Part shown: one piece after another, positions 59,226 to 64,000 of the stretch
Layout: every line of letters starts with the position of its first letter
Numbering within the stretch: position 1 is the first letter of the stretch
From: Pseudomonadota bacterium
Lineage (GTDB): Bacteria; Pseudomonadota; Gammaproteobacteria; Ga0077536
Reading direction: 5' to 3'
Assembly (NCBI GenBank): GCA_016719885.1
Contig: JADJYF010000021.1
Location: forward strand, 7,424 to 71,423
DNA length: 64,000 nucleotides
Translations under genes and position numbers: made by a program
The notes under the pieces: model-generated
What the model saw: only the letters and a program-made list of their open reading frames with translations
Told to the model about the DNA's origin: nothing
Databases searched by the model: none

Positions 59226-60098
59226 CTAGCCTGTTTCGCCGACGGCGGTGTTGGCGTCGTTCATGAACCAGGCGCGGGCATCGGGCACGCCGTCGATTGC
59301 GTCGGCGCCCAGCGCGCGGAAATCGAACAGCGCCGGATCGGCCAGGTGGGAAGGCACCACGGCCTGCAGGCTGCGGAAGATATTCTCGACGCGCCCCGGG
59401 TGCTCGCGGTCCCAGGCGGCCAGCATGGCCTTGATCTTGACCCGCTGCAGATGCTCCTGGCTGCCGCACAGGTTGCAGGGAATGATGGGAAAGCCGCGCG
59501 CTTCGGCATGGCGCGCGATGTCGTCCTCGGCGCAATAGGCCAGTGGCCGGATCACCACGTGCTTGCCGTCGTCGCTCAAGAGCTTGGGCGGCATGGCCTT
59601 CAACTTGGAGCCGAAGAACATGTTGAGAAACAGCGTTTCGACGATGTCGTCGCGGTGATGCCCGAGGGCAATCTTGGTCATGCCATGCTCGGCGGCGAAG
59701 GTGTAGAGAATGCCGCGTCGCAGGCGCGAACACAGGCCGCACATCGTGTTGCCGTCCGGCACCACGCGCTTGACCACGCTGTAGGTGTCCTGCTCGACGA
59801 TGTGATGCTCGATGCCGAGTTCACGCAGGTAGCCGGCCATGATTTCCGGCGGGTAGCCGGGCTGCTTCTGGTCGAGATGCACCGCGACCAGCTCGAAATT
59901 GATGGGCGCGCGCTCGCGCAGGCGCTGCAGGATGTCGAGCAAGGTGTAGGAATCCTTGCCGCCCGACAGGCACACCATCACGCGGTCGCCCTCTTCAATC
60001 ATGTTGAAGTCGGCGATGGCGCGCCCAACGTGGCGGCGCAGACGCTGCTGCAGGATGCCTGCCTCGTGCCGGGTCTTGCGGGGATCTGTGACACTCAT
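59226..60098 (-). CDS. ttcA: tRNA 2-thiocytidine synthetase TtcA
   Basis: A 290-aa ATP-pyrophosphatase that thiolates cytidine 32 in tRNA. PP-loop motif CLSGGKDSYTLLD; iron-sulfur cluster Cys pairs CGLC and CNLC with a third in the same region; ALGHHRDDIVETLFLNMFFG is the family active-site block. The cluster and the IscS-type sulfur donor are typical. ATG at 60098 chosen by the conserved N-terminus. Confidence 0.94.
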   Translation of the reverse strand: MSVTDPRKTRHEAGILQQRLRRHVGRAIADFNMIEEGDRVMVCLSGGKDSYTLLDILQRLRERAPINFELVAVHLDQKQPGYPPEIMAGYLRELGIEHHIVEQDTYSVVKRVVPDGNTMCGLCSRLRRGILYTFAAEHGMTKIALGHHRDDIVETLFLNMFFGSKLKAMPPKLLSDDGKHVVIRPLAYCAEDDIARHAEARGFPIIPCNLCGSQEHLQRVKIKAMLAAWDREHPGRVENIFRSLQAVVPSHLADPALFDFRALGADAIDGVPDARAWFMNDANTAVGETG

Positions 60099-60191
60099 GC
60101 CAATGCTCGCGGACAGGTACTCAGGGTGCCGACCGACGCTTGGCAATCGACCGCCGTCGCGCGCTGGCGCGCGACGGGGTCAAGCACGGCG

Positions 60192-60602
60192 TCAGGCGAC
60201 GCTTTGAAAGGCTTCAGGCGCGACCACGCCGCGCTTGAACTGGCTGCTCTCGATGCGACCGGCCAGGAACGCTTCCTTAAGGATCGGCAAGGTGGTTTGC
60301 GGATCGCAATCGCCACACATGAACACGTCGATGGCGGCGTAGCCACGCTCCGGCCAGGTGTGGATGCTGATGTGGCTCTCCGCCAGGATCGTCACGCCGC
60401 TCACGCCCATACCTTCACCAAACGGGTGGTAGTAGGAGTAGAGCACCGTGGCGCCCGCCGCGCGCGCCGCCTTTTCCAACGAGCGTTCGATGAAGGCCGC
60501 ATCCGCAAGATGGGTGGCATCCCACATCTCGACCAGCAGATGGTCGCCCGCGTAATGCGTGCCACGCCCGTCGGTCTTGAAATGATCCGGATGATTGCTC
60601 AT
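60192..60602 (-). CDS. speD: S-adenosylmethionine decarboxylase proenzyme
   Basis: A 136-aa small prokaryotic AdoMetDC that makes decarboxylated SAM for spermidine synthesis. The self-cleavage motif LAESHISIHTWPERG places the pyruvoyl-forming Ser at 76, with His81 and Cys96 (VFMCG) as catalytic residues. Final gene of the speD-like/speE/speD operon; its start overlaps the speE stop by four bases (ATGA). Confidence 0.95.
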   Translation of the reverse strand: MSNHPDHFKTDGRGTHYAGDHLLVEMWDATHLADAAFIERSLEKAARAAGATVLYSYYHPFGEGMGVSGVTILAESHISIHTWPERGYAAIDVFMCGDCDPQTTLPILKEAFLAGRIESSQFKRGVVAPEAFQSVA

Positions 60603-61465
60603 GACTTGCTCCCTTCCACCAACTCGTTGATCCAGCGCGGCAGCACGAAACTGGCCGCGTGCACTTCCGGCGAATAGTGCCGCGTCTCGCCCGTCAGGGC
60701 CTTGAAACGCTGGCGCAACTTCTCGAGATCCGGTTTCAGCACATCCGCGTGCCGGCCAGCGATCCCCAACGTCATGTTGCCGCCGTAGTAGGTTGGCACC
60801 GCAGCCAGGTAAACGCCTGCGTGCAGCCCCAGGTTGCGCAGCGCCGCGACCGAACGGGCCGCTTCGTCACGCTGAAAGAACACCACACCGTCCTGCGCGC
60901 TCAACGCACCCTGCGGTGACAGCGAGTCACGACACAGGCGATAGAACTCGTCCGAGTACAAGGCCTCGGCCATGCCTACCGGGTCGGTCGAATCGACGAT
61001 GATGGCGTCGTATTCGCCGCGATGTTCCTTCATGTACTTGAACGCATCCTCGACCACCACGCTCACGCGCGGATCGTCGAAGGCACGGCCGTTGTCGTTC
61101 AGGGTCGGCAGGTGCTCACGCGATGACTCGATCACCTTGATGTCGATCTCGACGAGATCGACATGTTCCACAGGGTGCTTGAGCGCCTCACGCAGGCAAC
61201 CGCCGTCACCGCCACCCACGATCATCACCTTGCGCGGCGCCGGTACCGCCATCAGCGGCACATGCACCAGCATCTCGTGGTAGATGAACTCGTCGGCTTC
61301 GGTGGTTTGAACGATCCCGTCGAGCACCAACACGCGCCCGAGCACGGGCGCGCGGTAGATGGCTATCGACTGGAAAGGCGTTTGCGTCTGATACAGGATT
61401 TCATCGAAATGAAAGCCCTGGAAAGCCTGACCGGGGTACAGGCTTTCGACGAACTGCCCCGCCAC
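60599..61465 (-). CDS. speE: Spermidine synthase
   Basis: A 288-aa aminopropyltransferase: MIVGGGDGGCLREALKHP is the SAM-type nucleotide motif, VDLVEID the acidic strand end, YDAIIVDSTDPVG the catalytic Asp motif, and the late PTYYGGNMTLG fits. It joins putrescine and decarboxylated SAM. GTG start at 61465, two bases after the upstream speD-like stop; coupled to speD downstream. Confidence 0.94.
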   Translation of the reverse strand: MAGQFVESLYPGQAFQGFHFDEILYQTQTPFQSIAIYRAPVLGRVLVLDGIVQTTEADEFIYHEMLVHVPLMAVPAPRKVMIVGGGDGGCLREALKHPVEHVDLVEIDIKVIESSREHLPTLNDNGRAFDDPRVSVVVEDAFKYMKEHRGEYDAIIVDSTDPVGMAEALYSDEFYRLCRDSLSPQGALSAQDGVVFFQRDEAARSVAALRNLGLHAGVYLAAVPTYYGGNMTLGIAGRHADVLKPDLEKLRQRFKALTGETRHYSPEVHAASFVLPRWINELVEGSKS

Positions 61466-61467
61466 CC

Positions 61468-61866
61468 TCAGCTCGCCTTTTTCAGCGAGGCTGGGAAGCG
61501 GCCACGTTCAAGCATGTGCTGCTCTATGACTTCGGGCTCGAAGTACTTGCGGCACACCTTGACGGCATCTTCGTTGTCAAACGTCTTGCAAGAGAAAATG
61601 TCGATGTAGACCTGGCCGAGATTCTCCGCGAAATGCGCGCAGATGTTGGATGTCTCGATCAGCTGCAACAGCGTGTATCCCGCGGCATCGAATGAATGCG
61701 TCGCGAAATGTTCGAGCTGCGGCTCGCCGTAGGCTTTCATCTTGATGGCATCGACCAGTTCCTTCACCCAGGCACGCAGGTTGTCTGCGTCGATGAGGCG
61801 GTCGCGCGGGCAGCCCGCTAAGTCGAGAATGAGGTGTTGACCCCAGATTGGCTGATGTTCAGACAT
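61468..61866 (-). CDS. SpeD-family paralogue with altered cleavage motif
   Basis: A 132-aa protein that aligns with SpeD: GYTLLQLIETSNICAHFAEN matches the LAESHISIHTWPER region and VYIDIFSC matches AIDVFMC, keeping a His (78) and Cys (93) like the catalytic ones. The ESH self-cleavage triplet is replaced by ETSN (71-74) with one added residue, so the canonical pyruvoyl-forming Ser is not conserved, although Ser73 is next to it. It is first in the operon with speE and speD, pointing to polyamine metabolism. Options: a noncanonical decarboxylase (some SpeD homologues act on arginine or ornithine), or an allosteric partner without activity. Confidence 0.75.
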   Translation of the reverse strand: MSEHQPIWGQHLILDLAGCPRDRLIDADNLRAWVKELVDAIKMKAYGEPQLEHFATHSFDAAGYTLLQLIETSNICAHFAENLGQVYIDIFSCKTFDNEDAVKVCRKYFEPEVIEQHMLERGRFPASLKKAS

Positions 61867-62060
61867 CGCATAAAACCCCCACCCAGTAAGGTAGCAAGTT
61901 CCGTAGGGCACGAAGCTCTACGCCCAGTCGGTCCGGGCTTGACGCCACCGGACCAGGCCGAGGTCATGAAACGGCTTGGTTCACCTCCTAAAAGCTCGAA
62001 TTACGCCGCCAGTCACACACGGAGACGCGACTTTAAGGCCTGCGAAGAATAATGCAAGAA
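61867..62060 (-). other. Structured leader upstream of the polyamine operon
   Basis: About 190 bases without a conventional gene upstream of the speD-like ATG. Two hairpins are visible: CGTAG/CTACG (61902-61922) and GGTCCGG/CCGGACC (61930-61954). An AGGAGGTGA sequence (minus strand, 61989-61981) precedes an ATG at 61967-61965, which could open a short upstream frame. It may be regulatory; I do not recognise it as a known riboswitch. Confidence 0.35.
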
Positions 62061-62094
62061 GATGAACAATTTTTTCCCCCTGAACTGTCGCTGC

Positions 62095-62862
62095 TCAATT
62101 ATTGAGCATCGTGCGTGCGTGCTTGAGACAGGCCGCGAGGCGCTGTCCCCATGCGCGCTGCGCGCTGTCCTGCGTGATGAGGTCCTGCCGCACTTCGAAC
62201 AGCACGTTCAACAGGCCGCGCGCAAGCGCATGCGCGGGAATGCCTTGGTCCTTGTCGTCGATGCGATAAGGCTCGTTGTCTCCCACGCAGAAATCGCCGT
62301 GTGTGCGCAGGAAATCGAGCACCGGCGTGGCAAGTCGCCGATCGCTGTCAGCCGACAGCACGCCTATCTGCCAGGCGCGCGCGCGACCGAGGTAGACCGG
62401 CGTGAAGCTGTGCACGGCGACGTAGATGGTGTCGCGCCCTTCGGCGGCGCGCGCGTCGAGCCGCGCGCGGATGGTGTCGTGGTAGGGCGTGTAGATCTCG
62501 CGCAGGCGAGCCTCGCGCGCGGCGGCGCCGAGAGCACGATTGCCCGGCACTTCGGTCGCTTCGCTGCGCTCGGCGCAGAGCTCCGCGCTGTCGCGCGGGC
62601 GGTTGCAATCGATGACGAGTCGCGAATAGCACTGCGCGACGAGCTCGGCGTCGAGCAGGCGCGACAGTTCGCGCGTCACGCCCAGCGCGCCGATGTCCCA
62701 TGCGATATGGCGCTGCCTGTCCGGCGCGGATAGACCGAGGTCGCCGAGACTGCGCGGCAGGAGGTGGCCGGCGTGGTCGCAGGTGAGGAAGAACGGTGAA
62801 GCGGCTTGCGCGCGCTCGTGGATGACGGGACGGGGTTCGTCAGCGGCCAGCAGGGAGTTCAT
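62095..62862 (-). CDS. N-formylglutamate amidohydrolase-like protein
   Basis: A 255-aa zinc-hydrolase-like protein of the N-formylglutamate amidohydrolase family. The sequence contains FFLTCDHAGHLLP, IAWDIGALGVTREL, SRLVIDCNRP and VAVHSFTPVYLGR, the family's metal-binding and fold motifs. No hut genes are adjacent, so another N-acyl amide could be the substrate. Start ATG 62862, chosen because the conserved domain begins soon after it. Confidence 0.85.
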   Translation of the reverse strand: MNSLLAADEPRPVIHERAQAASPFFLTCDHAGHLLPRSLGDLGLSAPDRQRHIAWDIGALGVTRELSRLLDAELVAQCYSRLVIDCNRPRDSAELCAERSEATEVPGNRALGAAAREARLREIYTPYHDTIRARLDARAAEGRDTIYVAVHSFTPVYLGRARAWQIGVLSADSDRRLATPVLDFLRTHGDFCVGDNEPYRIDDKDQGIPAHALARGLLNVLFEVRQDLITQDSAQRAWGQRLAACLKHARTMLNN

Positions 62863-63153
62863 GCCGGGCCGCGCTCGCTGAGGGTCATGTGTCGCTCGAT
62901 CTCCGGCCACGGGGCGCGGCGAGTATAGAGGCGTGCCAGCGGCTCGGCCACACGCGCGCATGGGGCGACCGCCCGGCACACGTGCGCCATCCCCGGCAGT
63001 GAAATCCGAGCTTGCCCGCCGCCTGCTATATGCATTATTTTGCAGGTTCCGCCAGCGTTATTTGCGCACTATTTTGCGTAGTGAATTGAGCGCCGATGAC
63101 GCCCTCGCCGCTGCCCTGCGTCAGTACTGAGCACTTGCGCCTGCGCGGCACCG
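62863..63153. other. Intergenic region upstream of the ferredoxin unit
   Basis: 291 bases between divergent genes. The stretch ATTATTTTGCAGG...CACTATTTTGCG (63034-63078) is AT-rich with a direct TATTTTGC repeat spaced about 40 bases and probably belongs to a promoter or regulator site. No gene seen. Confidence 0.4.
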
Positions 63154-63402
63154 ATGCCGACCATTCATGAATACATGCACTTCCACGTCAACCTGTCGGA
63201 GGACCTGTTCGGCTCTGGAATCTGGACCAACACGGCCCATTACTTCACACAAGTCTTGAAGGGCCGTTATCCCGAGTCACGCCTGGCGGATGACCACGAG
63301 GTGCAGGCCTCGGTGTTACAGGTCACGGAGACCGGCCGTTGCGCGCGCTGGATTGCACCGCCGCGCCTCGGCATCAATAATCCGCACCTCGATTTTCCGT
63401 AA
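63154..63402 (+). CDS. Small hypothetical protein
   Basis: An 82-aa protein; MHFHVNLSEDLFGSGIWTN may be the real start (63175), with a polar region and a C-terminal RWIAPPRLGINNPHLDF. No recognised family. It sits just before the ferredoxin and may be cotranscribed with it (6-base gap). Confidence 0.5.
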   Translation: MPTIHEYMHFHVNLSEDLFGSGIWTNTAHYFTQVLKGRYPESRLADDHEVQASVLQVTETGRCARWIAPPRLGINNPHLDFP

Positions 63403-63408
63403 CCCCGC

Positions 63409-63732
63409 ATGCAAGCCATGGGCACTGTCTACGCTACCGACCGCGAGGGCGAGCTGCATGCGCTGCCCGCCCGTCGCGGTGTCACATTGATGGAGATCCT
63501 GCGCGACGCGAATCTGCCGGTCGAGGCGATCTGCAGCGGGCAGTGCATCTGCTCGACCTGTCATATCTACGTGGAAGAACAATGGGCCGCGCGTTTGAAG
63601 CCGCGCGGCGAGGCCGAACAGGTGATGGTCGAGGACACCGGCCATTTCCTGCCGACCTCGCGCCTCGCCTGCCAGGTCGACTACGAGAACACGCTCGATG
63701 GGCTCAGGCTGACGCTCGCGCCCGAGTTCTGA
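63409..63732 (+). CDS. [2Fe-2S] ferredoxin
   Basis: A 107-aa plant-/adrenodoxin-type ferredoxin. Cluster ligands are the clustered CSGQCICSTC cysteines plus a late Cys in LACQV. The EAICSGQCICSTCHIYV block and the terminal LTLAPEF are typical. It supplies electrons to an oxygenase or hydroxylase, possibly one elsewhere. The stop lies inside the frame of an acyl-CoA ligase remnant. Confidence 0.9.
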   Translation: MQAMGTVYATDREGELHALPARRGVTLMEILRDANLPVEAICSGQCICSTCHIYVEEQWAARLKPRGEAEQVMVEDTGHFLPTSRLACQVDYENTLDGLRLTLAPEF

Positions 63733-63952
63733 CGAGGGCCTCATCGAGCCCGCCGCCTGCGTGGTGCTGGACGCCGATGCCAGCGGCGACGCCACCGTGG
63801 CCGATACCTTGAAGCAGTCCGTGCGCGCCCGATTCGTGCACTACAAGTACTCGCGCCGGATCGAATTCCTGCCCGCGCGGCCCAACACCGCGACCGCTAA
63901 AATCCAACGCTTCAAATTGCGCGGCCCCGCCGTCGGAAGGCGGCGCGGCTAA
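63731..63952 (+). pseudogene. C-terminal remnant of an acyl/benzoate-CoA ligase
   Basis: The frame from 63731 reads as the last about 73 residues of an AMP-forming acyl-CoA ligase: DEGLIEPAACVVLDADASG, then ARFVHYKYSRRIEFLPARPN, then TATAKIQRFKLRG. That is close to the benzoate-CoA ligase end (…KYPRWIEF…TATGKIQRFKLR), including the catalytic Lys of the final motif. The rest of the enzyme is absent; the remnant begins exactly at the ferredoxin end. Likely the result of a deletion. Confidence 0.7.
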
Positions 63953-64000
63953 TCGTCGGTACCGTCCCGCGCAGGCTTGTACCCAACCCATGGGCAGCCC

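Overview
The window is chromosomal DNA from a GC-rich gammaproteobacterium. Genes supporting this are a Vfr/CRP-type cAMP regulator, type-1 glutamate-cysteine ligase, YajQ, TtcA, a Rep-type helicase, a FimV/HubP-like LysM protein, groES-groEL, and NfeD beside an SPFH protein. I see no rRNA, tRNA, CRISPR array, insertion sequence, integrase or phage gene. A family of short palindromic REP-like elements (eight copies seen) lies between genes.

Layout. 0-9.7 kb: catabolic and accessory genes (AlkB-like oxygenase, SCP2-like protein with an alpha/beta hydrolase, rhodanese, nitroreductase, NTF2-like protein, two more hydrolases, a CrtC/AttH-like protein, a thioesterase, NfeD + SPFH). 9.7-12.7 kb: both subunits of an N,N-dimethylformamidase-type amidohydrolase. 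12.8-19.7 kb: lipoprotein, APH-type kinase, coiled-coil protein, PreP-like M16C protease, HAD phosphatase, YajQ, two small conserved proteins. 19.7-30.3 kb: the most unusual block, described below. 30.6-43 kb: small sigma54-type gene, lipoproteins, trpE, pxpB/pxpC-like genes, gshA, Tat-type MsrB, methyltransferase, FimV-like protein and a large Sel1-repeat protein. 43-46.8 kb: Vfr/CRP-like regulator and groES-groEL behind a sigma70 promoter with a CIRCE-like operator. 47-57 kb: two unknown genes, nitroreductase, NrtS-like protein, ABC transporter, TraB-like protein, retropepsin-like protease and Rep helicase. 57-64 kb: ABC exporter, ttcA, the polyamine operon (speD-like, speE, speD), an N-formylglutamate-amidohydrolase-like gene, a [2Fe-2S] ferredoxin and a remnant of an acyl-CoA ligase.

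The strongest candidate for an undescribed system is 19718..30345. Two very large paralogous proteins (1301 and 1061 aa) are transcribed away from each other. Each has two cyclic-nucleotide-binding (CNB) folds, a rhodanese domain with its active-site Cys, a long coiled coil and a related C-terminal cap. Only the second CNB keeps the Glu/Arg phosphate-binding cassette. The coils carry different internal repeats: 29/32 residues in one and 18 residues in the other. The intergenic region has a near-consensus CRP site (TGTGA-N6-TCACG), and the window encodes a CRP homologue. A periplasmic Sel1-repeat protein and a MoxR AAA+ ATPase coupled to a CoxE-type VWA protein follow. I infer a cAMP- and sulfur-responsive filament or scaffold system; that function is not shown by the sequence.

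Other threads: possible cAMP signalling (CRP homologue, FimV-like protein, CNB proteins), polyamine synthesis with an atypical SpeD homologue, and two small genes behind sigma54-like promoters. Start sites were chosen from start codons and upstream Shine-Dalgarno sequences and may shift by a few codons.
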